The position numbers were made by a program, and so were the translations under genes. From NCBI GenBank assembly GCA_030765135.1, contig JAVCDC010000056.1:1-34074 (forward strand): a stretch of 34,074 nucleotides of DNA. Reading direction: 5' to 3'. Source of the DNA: Candidatus Tritonobacter lacicola (lineage in GTDB: Bacteria > Auribacterota > Tritonobacteria > Tritonobacterales > Tritonobacteraceae). The notes below the pieces were generated by a model. It was not told where the DNA came from. It made no database searches and was given only the letters and a program-made list of their open reading frames with translations. Shown in pieces: positions 16,014 through 26,970 of the stretch (positions within the stretch are counted from its first letter, which is position 1; every line of letters begins with the position of its first letter).

Positions 16014-17104
16014 ACATCCTCGACCGCTACCTTATACGAGAGTTCCTGGTGCCGCTCTTCTACTGCCTGGCGGCGTTCACCATCCTCTTCATGGCCTACC
16101 AGCTCGTCACGGAAATCGACGAGATCATCAAGGAGGACGTTCCTTTCTCAATCGTCGTCTGGGCGGGACTCCAATTTATCCCCATCGTGCTCAACTACGC
16201 GATACCGGCCTCGACGCTGCTCTCCACTCTCTTCTGCCTCAACCAGCTCAGCAAGCACAACGAGCTCACGGCAATGCGCGTCAGCGGGATAAGCCTCTAC
16301 AGGATCATGGCCCCGTTCGCCCTCATGGGAGTCGTCCTCAGCATTATCGTATTCATCATCAACGATAACTTCTCCGCGGGAAGCGGCTTCGAAGCGCGTC
16401 TCATCCACCTGATTATGGAGAAGCTCGACGAACGCGTTGACGAAAAAAAACTGCTGCATGTCTCCTATTTCAATTCGAAACACAACCGGCACTGGAGCGG
16501 CTACTACGACACGGAGAGCAAGATCATCCACAAGCCGGTCATCAGGGAGTACAGGAGGAATTTGATAAAAAAGCTCCAGATCTCGGCCGAGGAATGCAAG
16601 TGGATCGACGGAAGCTGGTGGATGTTCAACGGCCACAGGGTAAGCTACAAGCTCCTGGGGGGTCCCTACCCGGCAAAATCGTTCATCAAGACCGAGCTCA
16701 GCCCGGTGATGGGCTTCAACGAGACGCCGGCGGATTTCGAGCTGTCGAGAAAAGCATACTCAAAAATGCGCTTTATGGAGTTGCAGAACCACCGCTCGAC
16801 AATACCGGCAGGGTCGGCGCAAACCCGGAAGGCGCTGGTAGAGCTCCACCAGAAGGTCTCACTCCCCGCCTTGAGCTTCATCGTCGTGCTGATCGGGTTT
16901 CCGTTCGGCGTGAGGAGGACAAGGGGAGGTGTTTTTCTCGGGATGGGGATAAGCATCGTCATCTGGATAATATACTACCCCATAACGATCATCTGCCAGG
17001 ACCTGGGGAGGGATGGGTCCCTCTATCCATGGCTGGCAGCCTGGCTCCCGAGCATCCTCATCGGTGCCGCGGGCCTCATCCTCACATACAGGGCAAGGTA
17101 CTAA
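16010..17104 (+). CDS. lptG: LPS export ABC transporter permease, LptF/LptG family (second copy)
   Basis: A 364-residue partner permease. The start is the GTG at 16010, overlapping the lptF stop (GTGA), which implies translational coupling; the protein then begins NILDRYLIREFL as expected for the family. It has three N-terminal helices, the signature NELTAMRVSGIS, a periplasmic beta-rich domain, and three C-terminal helices starting near LPALSFIVVLIG. With LptB (24306-23584) and LptC/LptA on the other strand it would complete the Lpt bridge. Its TAA stop lies inside the shared bidirectional terminator. Confidence 0.9.
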   Translation: MNILDRYLIREFLVPLFYCLAAFTILFMAYQLVTEIDEIIKEDVPFSIVVWAGLQFIPIVLNYAIPASTLLSTLFCLNQLSKHNELTAMRVSGISLYRIMAPFALMGVVLSIIVFIINDNFSAGSGFEARLIHLIMEKLDERVDEKKLLHVSYFNSKHNRHWSGYYDTESKIIHKPVIREYRRNLIKKLQISAEECKWIDGSWWMFNGHRVSYKLLGGPYPAKSFIKTELSPVMGFNETPADFELSRKAYSKMRFMELQNHRSTIPAGSAQTRKALVELHQKVSLPALSFIVVLIGFPFGVRRTRGGVFLGMGISIVIWIIYYPITIICQDLGRDGSLYPWLAAWLPSILIGAAGLILTYRARY

Positions 17105-17134
17105 AAACAGCGGTTCTGTTAAGAGCCGCTGTTT

Positions 17135-17136
<2 letters not shown>
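17103..17136. terminator. Bidirectional terminator between lptG and ahcY
   Basis: AAAAACAGCGG and CCGCTGTTTTT form an 11-bp stem, extended by a few weaker pairs, with A-tract and T-tract on opposite sides, so it reads as an intrinsic terminator on both strands. It is only 34 bases long and includes part of both convergent stop codons. Confidence 0.85.
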
Positions 17137-19647
<2,511 letters not shown>

Positions 19648-19692
19648 TGAGCAAATCCTCCTTATTTTAAATGCAAAAAAACATGGCGGAAA

Positions 19693-19721
19693 ATCATAGA
19701 TGAATAAACCACCTATTGCAA
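19693..19721 (-). promoter_or_regulatory. metK promoter
   Basis: On the minus strand TTGCAA (19716-19721), a 17-base spacer and TATGAT (19693-19698). The predicted start leaves a leader of about 40 bases before the metK ATG. Confidence 0.6.
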
Positions 19722-19727
19722 CCAAAA

Positions 19728-19756
19728 TATACTAATAGGTCCAAACTATACTAATA
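19728..19756 (-). promoter_or_regulatory. Direct repeat upstream of metK promoter (operator-like)
   Basis: TATTAGTATA (minus strand) occurs twice exactly, at 19728-19737 and 19747-19756, 19 bases apart, beginning 7 bases upstream of the metK -35 box. This is a plausible regulator site or an AT-rich upstream element. The outer copy overlaps the ptsI hairpin. Confidence 0.4.
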
Positions 19757-19800
19757 ATCGCGGGGATCACCCGGATACCGGGCGGTCCCCGCGATTATTA
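19752..19800 (-). terminator. Strong hairpin after ptsI
   Basis: TAATAATCGCGGGGA (19752-19766) and TCCCCGCGATTATTA (19786-19800) form a perfect 15-bp stem. An inner CCCGG/CCGGG helix extends it. It lies 6 bases after the ptsI stop codon. No long U-run follows. It is a likely terminator or 3'-end stabiliser of the envelope/PTS operon. Confidence 0.7.
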
Positions 19801-19806
19801 TGAGGA

Positions 19807-21570
19807 TTACTCCTGGCCTTTCAGCCTGATAAGCTCGGGGACGGCCTTGCGGACAAGCTGGGCCGTCTTCCTCCGGATGGGACCTATGGCCTCCATGGAC
19901 ATGACTTCCCTTGCCAGAGTACGGGCCTCCTGGAGCGTCACCGAGCGAACCACCTTCTTGATCTCCGGGATGGCCACGGCGCTCACGCTGAACTCGTCCA
20001 GCGCCAGCCCCAGCAGTATAAGGGTGAGAGACGGCTCGGAGGCCATCTCCCCGCACATGGCGACCCAGATGCCGTTACTGTGGGCGGCCTCTATTATGTC
20101 CCTTATAAGGCGCAGCACGGCCGGGTGTCTTGGCTCGTAGAGATAAGCTATCTTTTCATTAACCCTGTCCACTGCAAGGGAATATTGAATAAGATCGTTC
20201 GTCCCGATACTGAAGAAATCCACCTCTTTTGCAAGGATGTCCGCCGTCAAGGCGGCGGACGGTATCTCGATCATGGCCCCCACCTGGATATCCCTGTCGA
20301 ACGGCACATTCTCCTTGCGCAGCTCACGCTTTGCCTCGTTGAGCACGCCTATCGCGGCCTTGAGCTCCTCAACGCCGGATATCATCGGGAACATCACCTT
20401 CACGTTGCCGAGGGCGCTGGCCCGCAGTATCGCGCGCAGCTGAACCTTGAAGATATCGACCCGCTCGAGGCAAAACCTGATGGCCCGCCATCCGAGGAAG
20501 GGGTTCATCTCCCTGGGGACGTCGAGATGAGAGACGAACTTGTCACCTCCCAGATCAAACGTTCTTATGGTAACCGGGTGGGGATGGATTCCCTCTGCGA
20601 CCTCCCTGTATGCCTTATAGTGCTCCTCCTCCGTGGGCAGGCCGGTCCTGTTCATATAGAAAAACTCCGTCCGATAGAGTCCGATCCCCTGTGCCCCGTG
20701 AGCTAGGGCTACCGGGACGTCCTCCGGAAGCTCTATGTTCGCCGCTATGACAACGCGGTAGCCGTCGATGGTCTCCGCCGGGAGATCCTTGAGCTCGGAG
20801 AGCTTCTCCTCGAAGACGAGCAGCTTCCGCTGCTCCTTCTGGTATTTCTCAAGTGTCTTCCCTGAAGGAGAAACGATAACAATGCCCCTGTTCCCGTCCA
20901 CGATCACGGTCTGGCCCGACTTTATCCGCTTGCTCGCGTCGTGAAGACCTACCACGCCGGGATTGCCGATAGACCGGGCCAGGATGGCGGTGTGCGAGGT
21001 TTTACCACCCACATCCGAGGCAAAACCGATGACCTTCTCCTTGTGCATGAGGGCCGTATCGGAGGGGGAGAGATCGTAGGCCACGATGACCACCTCCTCC
21101 TTAAGCTCCGCAATGTCCTGACGCTTCTTGCCCAGCAGCGTGTGGAGAATCCTCCTTGTCACGTCTTTTACGTCGGCGGCGCGCTCCTTGAGGTACTCGT
21201 CCTCCACTCTGGAGAATATCTTCGCGTACTTCCTGGCCACCTGGCTGAAGACCCACTCTATGTTCTTCTTCTCCTGCTCAAGCTTCTCGATGACGTCTTC
21301 TATGAGGGCCCTGTCCTCGAGAACAAGGAGGTGGGCGTTAAATATCTCTGCGTGCTTGGCGCCCATCGCCTCGGTGATCTTATCCTGTATCTGGATGATC
21401 TCCCTGCGGGTGGCTATCAGGGCGTCCTCGAACCGCGCTATCTCGACCGGGATTTGCCCGTCGGCGATCTCGCGCTCGATAACGACGTCCTCCTCGCTAT
21501 CGAAGATGAACGCCTTCCCGATAACGGAGCCCGGCGATACCGCTATCCCCTTAAAAATCCTTTCAGTCAT
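19807..21570 (-). CDS. ptsI: PTS enzyme I (phosphoenolpyruvate-protein phosphotransferase)
   Basis: A 587-residue enzyme that moves phosphate from PEP to HPr. The active-site His is in GGKTSHTAILARS (about residue 193). The PEP-binding barrel carries RTEFFYMNR, FSIGTNDLIQY and the catalytic Cys in VAMCGEMAS. The start is ATG 21570 (or GTG 21576), overlapping the ptsH stop, so translation is coupled. No sugar-specific EII component is in the window, so it may act in a regulatory PTS with HPr and HprK or serve EII proteins encoded elsewhere. Confidence 0.95.
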   Translation of the reverse strand: MTERIFKGIAVSPGSVIGKAFIFDSEEDVVIEREIADGQIPVEIARFEDALIATRREIIQIQDKITEAMGAKHAEIFNAHLLVLEDRALIEDVIEKLEQEKKNIEWVFSQVARKYAKIFSRVEDEYLKERAADVKDVTRRILHTLLGKKRQDIAELKEEVVIVAYDLSPSDTALMHKEKVIGFASDVGGKTSHTAILARSIGNPGVVGLHDASKRIKSGQTVIVDGNRGIVIVSPSGKTLEKYQKEQRKLLVFEEKLSELKDLPAETIDGYRVVIAANIELPEDVPVALAHGAQGIGLYRTEFFYMNRTGLPTEEEHYKAYREVAEGIHPHPVTIRTFDLGGDKFVSHLDVPREMNPFLGWRAIRFCLERVDIFKVQLRAILRASALGNVKVMFPMISGVEELKAAIGVLNEAKRELRKENVPFDRDIQVGAMIEIPSAALTADILAKEVDFFSIGTNDLIQYSLAVDRVNEKIAYLYEPRHPAVLRLIRDIIEAAHSNGIWVAMCGEMASEPSLTLILLGLALDEFSVSAVAIPEIKKVVRSVTLQEARTLAREVMSMEAIGPIRRKTAQLVRKAVPELIRLKGQE

Positions 21571-21835
21571 CTTCACCGAACTTGTTGACGATTAGTTCCT
21601 CGAACCGGCGGACGGCCTCGTCCGCGTCGTTCCCTTCCGCGATGATCTTTATCTTCGCCCCCTTACCCGCCGCAAGCATCATGATGCCCATGATACTCTT
21701 CCCGCTGACCGTGTCCCCGTCCTTTTCCACCAATATGTCCGAGGCGAACTTGTTGGCAAGCTGCACGAAGAGAGCTGCCGGGCGCGCGTGAAGCCCCAGC
21801 TCGTTCTCTATCTTTATTTCTCTTTCAACCTTCAT
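21563..21835 (-). CDS. ptsH: HPr phosphocarrier protein
   Basis: About 90 residues. Starting at ATG 21835 puts the EI-phosphorylated His at 16 (GLHARPAA) and the HprK-target Ser at 47 (GKSIMGIMML), one off the usual 15 and 46; ATG 21847 is the alternative start, also in frame. Both phosphorylation sites are intact, so the protein can respond both to PEP flux and to HprK. It lies between hprK and ptsI, overlapping ptsI. Confidence 0.94.
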   Translation of the reverse strand: MKVEREIKIENELGLHARPAALFVQLANKFASDILVEKDGDTVSGKSIMGIMMLAAGKGAKIKIIAEGNDADEAVRRFEELIVNKFGEDD

Positions 21836-21854
21836 GACATGGTTCATAACGACG

Positions 21855-22784
21855 CTACTTGCTCATTAATTTTATAAGGTCCCTGTTCAGGTCCCTGGCA
21901 GCATGATAGCCCATCTTCTTTAACCGGTAATTGAGTGCCGCCGTCTCGATAAGGAGGGCTATGTCCCTCCCGGGCCTGACCGGAATAACGATCCTGGGAA
22001 GATTGATCCCCATAATGCTCGCCGTCCTCTCCTCGAGGCCAAGCCTCTCGTACTCCCGGGAACTGTCCCATTCCTCGAGGGTAACAACCTGGTCTATCTT
22101 TATAGATTCCCGGACACACCCCGCCCCGTAGAGCGTCTGGACATTGATGATTCCCAGGCCCCGGATCTCCATGTGGTGCCTTGTGAGCTCGGCTCCCGAG
22201 CCGATCAGGACCTTGCCGTCCCGCAGCCTTATCCGCACGACGTCGTCCGCGACAAGCCTGTGTCCCTTCTGGATAAGAGCGAGCGCGCACTCGCTCTTGC
22301 CCACGCCGCTCTTGCCCTGAATAAGAACCCCCACGCCGAAGACCTCCAGGAGATTTCCTCCTTTCGTGATCGTCGGCGCGAACTCGTCCTCGAAGAAAAT
22401 TGTGGCCTTGTTGACCAGGACCATCGTAATAAGGGACGAGCGGAAGATGGGTATCTTCAGACGGTTCCCCTCCCTGATAAGCTCTCCCGGAGGCACATAG
22501 TTCCTCGCGACGATACAGAAGGGGATCCCCTGTTCGAGAAGCTCCCTGATCCTCCGCTCCCGATGGTTCTTCCGCATCTGCCTGAGGAATGATATCTCCA
22601 CCTTCCCCAGGACCTGACCTCTCCCGGAAGCGAAAAAATCGAAATAACCCGCCAGGGCGAGGCCGGGCCTGTTGAGCTCGCCAACCTTGACTCTTCTGTC
22701 AAGCCCCTCGCTGCCGGCTATGATGCTGAGCTTGAGCTTCTTCCTGAGCCTGTCGTAGAACTCCCCGACCGTAATACCCTTCAC
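21855..22784 (-). CDS. hprK: HPr kinase/phosphorylase
   Basis: A 309-residue bifunctional enzyme that phosphorylates and dephosphorylates the regulatory Ser of HPr. The N-terminal domain (1-130) is followed by the kinase core with P-loop GKSGVGKS (157-164), HRLVADD (175-181) and the family signature around MEIRGLGIINV (205-215), and the K3-like loop VRPGRD. It starts with GTG overlapping the hpf stop (GTGA). The order hpf-hprK-ptsH-ptsI places hibernation and PTS control in one transcript. Confidence 0.95.
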   Translation of the reverse strand: MKGITVGEFYDRLRKKLKLSIIAGSEGLDRRVKVGELNRPGLALAGYFDFFASGRGQVLGKVEISFLRQMRKNHRERRIRELLEQGIPFCIVARNYVPPGELIREGNRLKIPIFRSSLITMVLVNKATIFFEDEFAPTITKGGNLLEVFGVGVLIQGKSGVGKSECALALIQKGHRLVADDVVRIRLRDGKVLIGSGAELTRHHMEIRGLGIINVQTLYGAGCVRESIKIDQVVTLEEWDSSREYERLGLEERTASIMGINLPRIVIPVRPGRDIALLIETAALNYRLKKMGYHAARDLNRDLIKLMSK

Positions 22785-23581
22785 GCAGTCTGCTCCCCGC
22801 TGGCCTGAATGAGTCCGAAGCCGCCCCGCCGCAGCTCGAACAGGATGCTGCTCTCGCCGCTTTCACCGTTGTGAAAAAGCATGAAATTGCGCCCCGAGGC
22901 CACGAGCCTCTCCCGCGCCTCTCCCGGATGGAGGACATCGATGGACACCTTCTCGTCCCTGAGATGCCGCGGGTGGGAGCCCAGCTCCTCCAGGCCCTCG
23001 GACGAGAAAACCTTCATCCGCGCCAGCAGCCGCGTACCCTTGAGCTTTGTTTTGTTCCAGTCATGGTACCCGAAGACATCCTCGCCGAGTCGTATTAGTA
23101 GATCACGCCGTCCGCTGACGGCATCGAGGAAAACAAGGAAGTTAAACTGGGCCAGATCCATCTGCAGGATGGCCTCGTCCAGGTGCATCGGCTTAACGGC
23201 AATGGTCTCGGCCCGTACTATTACGGATGAGGAGGCGTGCTCCCCGACTTCCATGATGCCCAGCGGGGCACGCACCTCCCTGGCATGTCTCGGCTTGTGG
23301 GCCTGGATCCTGTCCTTGTACCTCTTGAGCTGCCCCTCGACACAATGCATCACCTGGTCGATAGAGCCGTACATATCGCTCGTCTCCCTGGAGCACGTTA
23401 TCGTGAGATGAGGTCCCTGGAGAACAACCTCGGCCCGGTGGCGATACTTCTCGATGTCCATGATGAGGTGCGCCCCGAGAATCCTGGGGCAATCGAGGGC
23501 TATCCTCTCGAGCTTAAGGCGGGCGTGCTCCTTCATCGCCTCCGTGACTTCCACATGTCTTCCCGTGACGGTCAGTTGCAT
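22781..23581 (-). CDS. hpf: Long-form ribosome hibernation factor with duplicated C-terminal domain
   Basis: A 266-residue protein; long HPF is usually near 180-200. Residues 1-100 are the S30AE domain that binds the 30S subunit (starts MQLTVTGRHVEVTEAM). A C-terminal dimerisation-type domain is recognisable at about 122-173 (KPMHLDEAILQMDL, FNFLVF). A second segment at about 210-260 aligns with it without gaps over 46 residues (LHPGEA, RNFMLFHNGESG, GGFGLIQA). A 36-residue basic spacer separates them. It starts 2 bases after lptB and overlaps hprK. In many bacteria rpoN lies between lptB and hpf; here it does not. Confidence 0.88.
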   Translation of the reverse strand: MQLTVTGRHVEVTEAMKEHARLKLERIALDCPRILGAHLIMDIEKYRHRAEVVLQGPHLTITCSRETSDMYGSIDQVMHCVEGQLKRYKDRIQAHKPRHAREVRAPLGIMEVGEHASSSVIVRAETIAVKPMHLDEAILQMDLAQFNFLVFLDAVSGRRDLLIRLGEDVFGYHDWNKTKLKGTRLLARMKVFSSEGLEELGSHPRHLRDEKVSIDVLHPGEARERLVASGRNFMLFHNGESGESSILFELRRGGFGLIQASGEQTA

Positions 23582-23583
23582 CG

Positions 23584-24306
23584 CTACATCGAGAAACGCT
23601 CACCGAGATAGAGCTTCCTCGCCTCCTGGTCGTTGGTGAGAAATTCGCTCGAACCGTGCTTCAAGATTTTTCCCTGGTAGATAAGGTAGGTCCTGTCCGT
23701 TATCGACAGCGTCTCCCTCACGCTGTGATCGGTAAGGAGAACCCCCATGCCTCTCTCCTTGAGCCGCTCTATTATCTGCTGGACATCGAAAACCGCGATC
23801 GGGTCCACGCCGCTGAAGGGCTCGTCCAGGAGTATAAAGGACGGGGATGTGACGAGGGCCCGGGTAATCTCGAGCCTCCTCCTTTCGCCGCCGCTCAGGG
23901 TGTATGCTTTCTGTTTGGCAAGATACGCTATATCGAGATCTTCGAGCAGGCTCTCGCACCTCTTCTTCATCTCCTTCCTGGTCAGATTCAGTGTCTCGAG
24001 GATAGCCATGACATTCTGTTCCACGGTAAGTTTCCTGAATATGGAAGGCTCCTGTGACAGGTAGCTGATCCCGAGCCGGGCACGGCGGCACATGGGCAAA
24101 TCGGTGATGTCGCCGCCCTTGAACCGTATCCTCCCGGCGTTCGGCCGGATGAGGCCGACGACCATGTAAAACGTCGTCGTCTTGCCGGCGCCGTTCGGGC
24201 CGAGCAGTCCCACGATCTCCCCGCTGTTCACCTCGATGCTGACCTCGTTCACAACCGGCTTCTTGTTGTAAACCTTGACCAGATTATCGGTACTCAGAAG
24301 CTCCAT
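23584..24306 (-). CDS. lptB: LPS export ABC transporter ATP-binding protein LptB
   Basis: A 240-residue ATPase that powers LPS extraction through the LptF/LptG permeases. Walker A GPNGAGKT (36-43), Q-loop LSQEPSIFRKLTVEQN (typical LptB), signature LSGGE (137-141), Walker B ILLDEPFSGVDP (Asp161, Glu162) and switch His in LTDHS are present. GGGAG precedes the ATG. It follows lptA by 8 bases. Confidence 0.96.
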   Translation of the reverse strand: MELLSTDNLVKVYNKKPVVNEVSIEVNSGEIVGLLGPNGAGKTTTFYMVVGLIRPNAGRIRFKGGDITDLPMCRRARLGISYLSQEPSIFRKLTVEQNVMAILETLNLTRKEMKKRCESLLEDLDIAYLAKQKAYTLSGGERRRLEITRALVTSPSFILLDEPFSGVDPIAVFDVQQIIERLKERGMGVLLTDHSVRETLSITDRTYLIYQGKILKHGSSEFLTNDQEARKLYLGERFSM

Positions 24307-24314
24307 AGCTCTCC

Positions 24315-24776
24315 CTACCGGTTATTCCACCCTTCCTTATGGAGGATGAACCTCGCCCTGGGCTCGAATATCACCCTGTCCTCCCACCTGTATATCGTTA
24401 TCTTATCGGCCGCGTATATGTTCCTGCCCTCCTCTATCCTGGGCTCGCCCGTCAGGACTATCTTCCCGTCATCAGGCGTGTAAACGGCCTTCTGGCTGTT
24501 CGACTCCCGACCTTCCAATTTTATTACAACATCGCCGTACGCCTCAATTCTTTTTATCTCCTTGCCCTTCGAGTCGAAGAAGACGACGATCCTGTCTCCC
24601 GTCATCCGCCCCTTCGGGTCCGTCACTATGACGTTTTTTTCAAACGTGCCGATATAATCGGCATAGTCTACCTCGAGGATATCCGAGGTAATCGTCGTCG
24701 GCATCTTTTGCTGTGCGGCGTTCGCCGCTTCGGCGAGCGCCGTAAAAGAAAGGATAATTGCAGCTATTATCCTCAC
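24315..24776 (-). CDS. lptA: LPS transport periplasmic protein LptA (OstA-like)
   Basis: A 153-residue OstA-domain protein that would form the periplasmic bridge for LPS. The GTG at 24776 overlaps the lptC stop (GTGA) and is followed by a signal peptide with likely cleavage after AANA. The OstA core includes ILEVDYADYIGTFEKNVIV, GDRIVVFFD and AVYTPDDGKIVLTGEP. Neighbours lptC and lptB support the call. Confidence 0.88.
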   Translation of the reverse strand: MRIIAAIILSFTALAEAANAAQQKMPTTITSDILEVDYADYIGTFEKNVIVTDPKGRMTGDRIVVFFDSKGKEIKRIEAYGDVVIKLEGRESNSQKAVYTPDDGKIVLTGEPRIEEGRNIYAADKITIYRWEDRVIFEPRARFILHKEGWNNR

Positions 24777-25213
24777 TGCATATACCTCTTCTCGTCCTTC
24801 GCAATATCCATCTTGACGTTGCTCCGGATCTTGATCTTCTTTTCCTTCGGCTTCCACATAAGGCCGATGCCTGTTATTACGGTATCCTCCGTCACGACCG
24901 TAACGAACTGGTCGGAGTAGATCTCCTTTGTCTTGGTATTGTAGATAGCGCTATCTGTCGTGATCAGGGTGTCCCCCTCTCCCTTCTTGTAAACGAAGGC
25001 CCTGACATCGTATATCTCCATCTCGTCATCCGAGATGAACCTGGCGGACGAGCCTATAACCTCCCACTTCTTCTCACCGCTCTCATCGACGTCCGTGATG
25101 GAGAATCCGTCCTTAAGCTCCGACTCCCGTTTCTGGGCCCGGGCCACCGTCCCGTGAACAACCAGGAGAGCCATGGCCGCCAGCACAACCGGGTATCCGG
25201 CCCTTTTCTTCAT
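24773..25213 (-). CDS. lptC: LPS export protein LptC
   Basis: A 146-residue protein with an N-terminal hydrophobic segment (about 8-25, signal peptide or anchor) and an OstA/LptC-like beta-strand domain (GFSITDVDESGEKKWEVIG, MEIYDVRAFVYK, LITTDSAIYN). The start is ATG 25213, overlapping the kdsC stop by one base (TGATG). LptC links the LptBFG motor to LptA. The sequence is divergent, so the call leans on position between kdsC and lptA. Confidence 0.8.
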   Translation of the reverse strand: MKKRAGYPVVLAAMALLVVHGTVARAQKRESELKDGFSITDVDESGEKKWEVIGSSARFISDDEMEIYDVRAFVYKKGEGDTLITTDSAIYNTKTKEIYSDQFVTVVTEDTVITGIGLMWKPKEKKIKIRSNVKMDIAKDEKRYMQ

Positions 25214-25719
25214 CACGTCGGCCATTCTCCCCGGGCTTTCAGTATCATCTCGATGACCTCGCGGACGGCGCCCCATCCGCCCTCTTTCGATGTGACGTAA
25301 TCGGCGGCATCCCGTATCTCCTCGACGGCACCTTTAACGGCGACGCCAAAACCGCAGGCATTCACGAGATCGAGATCGGCGAGATCATCCCCGACGCAGC
25401 AAACCGCCTCGTCACGGAGCCCGTATTTCGCCTTCAGTTCCTCATACACTCCGGGCTTGTCGTCAATCCCCTGGTGCACATCCACCACACCAAGTTCCCC
25501 GGACCTCTTCCCGACGGCGGTCGAGCTCCTCCCCGTCAGGAAAGCCACCTTCAGCCCCGAATTCAAGGCGATCTTAATGGCGTAACCATCGTGGACGTGA
25601 AACGGCTTGAACTCCTCGCCTTCCCCGCCAATCCAGACCTGTCCGTCGGTCAGGACGCCGTCCACGTCCAATATGATCATCCTGATACTCTTCAGCTTTT
25701 CCTGAAATTCCTCGCTCAT
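25213..25719 (-). CDS. kdsC: 3-deoxy-D-manno-octulosonate 8-phosphate phosphatase
   Basis: A 168-residue HAD-family phosphatase that releases KDO from KDO 8-phosphate. Nucleophile Asp18 and Asp20 are in LDVDGVLTDG; LTGRSS, Lys in DDKPGVYEEL and GDDLADLDLV complete the HAD motifs. There is no cap domain, as in KdsC. AGGAAG precedes the ATG. Next to lptC, as in many Gram-negatives. Confidence 0.94.
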   Translation of the reverse strand: MSEEFQEKLKSIRMIILDVDGVLTDGQVWIGGEGEEFKPFHVHDGYAIKIALNSGLKVAFLTGRSSTAVGKRSGELGVVDVHQGIDDKPGVYEELKAKYGLRDEAVCCVGDDLADLDLVNACGFGVAVKGAVEEIRDAADYVTSKEGGWGAVREVIEMILKARGEWPT

Positions 25720-25747
25720 TCCACTTCCTATTCGATTAACAATTAAA

Positions 25748-25903
25748 GAAACAAGACACAAGACACAAGATACAAATAATCATCAATACCCAATAACCAA
25801 AAGCAATAGCTATTTTTACCCGTTTATGAACATGAATGTATCAAGTTTGGGGTTTATAATGCGGATATTGTTTGGTGATTGTATCTTGTACCTTGGTGAT
25901 TGC
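25748..25903. repeat. AAGACACAAGATACAA-type degenerate inverted repeat between kdsC and kdsD
   Basis: The left part (25748-25809) reads CAAGACACAAGACACAAGAT then CAATACCCAATAACCAAAAGC. The right part (25870-25903) reads TTTGGTGATTGTATCTTGTACCTTGG. The same words appear at 10583-10727. No gene is seen in the 243-base spacer 25720-25962. Confidence 0.65.
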
Positions 25904-25962
25904 TACTCACCGACTCCCCATTTCAGCATTGCGAAAGATTCGGTATATTGATCCGGGTTTCG

Positions 25963-26943
25963 TCATTTTAATTCTATTCTGTAGCTGATGAGGTCGACGA
26001 CGTCGAGGATGCCCAGCGGCTTCCCATCACGATCCACAACAGGAATCTCGTCCAGCTTCCTCTTCTTGGGGTTGTCCCCGCGCATTATCTTCAACGCCTC
26101 AACTACCAGTTCCCCCGACCCGATCCTGACAGGGTCGTGGACCATGAAATCGTCCACCGTCCTCTCCATCAGGTCCGGATGCCGTTCGAGGGAGCGACGC
26201 AGGTCGCCGTCCGTGAATATCCCCGCAAGCACCCCTTCTTCATCCACGACTAGTGCCGCTCCCGCCCGCGCTGCGGTGATCGCCAGGAGCACGTCCTTCA
26301 TAACCGCGTCCCGCCTGACAATCGCGCTTGACCCGCCGCAACGCATGACGTCCTTGACCTTGATGAACCTCTTCCCCAGGCTGCCGCCCGGGTGGTACGC
26401 CGCGAACTCCTCGGCCTTGAGCCCCGTCCGTTCTATGAGGGCGACGGCGAGGGCATCTCCCATGGCAAGGCTCGCCGTCGTGCTGGATGTCGGCACGAGA
26501 CCGAGAGGGCACGCCTCCTTCTCAACACCGACGTCGAGGACGACATCGCTGTATCTGGCCAGCGCGGAGCCGGCATTCCCCGTCAATGCAATAAGGCGCG
26601 CGCCGATCTCCTTCACGGTGGGGAGCAGGAGCACGACCTCCTCCGTCTCGCCGCTGTTAGATATGGCAAGCACCACATCCCCGGGCTCGACCATTCCCAT
26701 GTCGCCGTGGCGGGCCTCGGCGGCGCTCATGAAGAAGGACGGCACGCCGATGCTCGCGAACGTGGCGGATATCTTTCGCCCGATGATTCCCGTCTTGCCC
26801 ATCCCCGTGACGACGATCCTTCCCTCGCACCCTTGAAGCACCTCTACCGCCTTATCGAACTCCGGACCGAGCCTGGCGATCAGGCCCTCCACCGCCTCGG
26901 CCTCGGTCTTCAAAACTCTCTTCGCCACTTCTATCGAAGACAT
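25963..26943 (-). CDS. kdsD: D-arabinose 5-phosphate isomerase
   Basis: A 326-residue enzyme making D-arabinose 5-phosphate from ribulose 5-phosphate, the first step to KDO. The SIS domain (about 35-170) has GMGKTG, SNSGETEE and catalytic-region His79 (EARHGDMGM) and His184 (YHPGGSLGKR). Two CBS domains (about 197-325) follow, with IFTDGDLRR and GILDVVDLI. GGGAGG precedes the ATG. It sits with kdsA, kdsB and kdsC. Confidence 0.95.
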   Translation of the reverse strand: MSSIEVAKRVLKTEAEAVEGLIARLGPEFDKAVEVLQGCEGRIVVTGMGKTGIIGRKISATFASIGVPSFFMSAAEARHGDMGMVEPGDVVLAISNSGETEEVVLLLPTVKEIGARLIALTGNAGSALARYSDVVLDVGVEKEACPLGLVPTSSTTASLAMGDALAVALIERTGLKAEEFAAYHPGGSLGKRFIKVKDVMRCGGSSAIVRRDAVMKDVLLAITAARAGAALVVDEEGVLAGIFTDGDLRRSLERHPDLMERTVDDFMVHDPVRIGSGELVVEALKIMRGDNPKKRKLDEIPVVDRDGKPLGILDVVDLISYRIELK

Positions 26944-26970
26944 AGCTTTCCTCCCGTACCAATAAATTCA

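Noticed and set aside
19648-19751. SAM riboswitch upstream of metK
   Set aside because: The promoter predicts a leader of about 40 bases, and no SAM-I-like stem set is visible.
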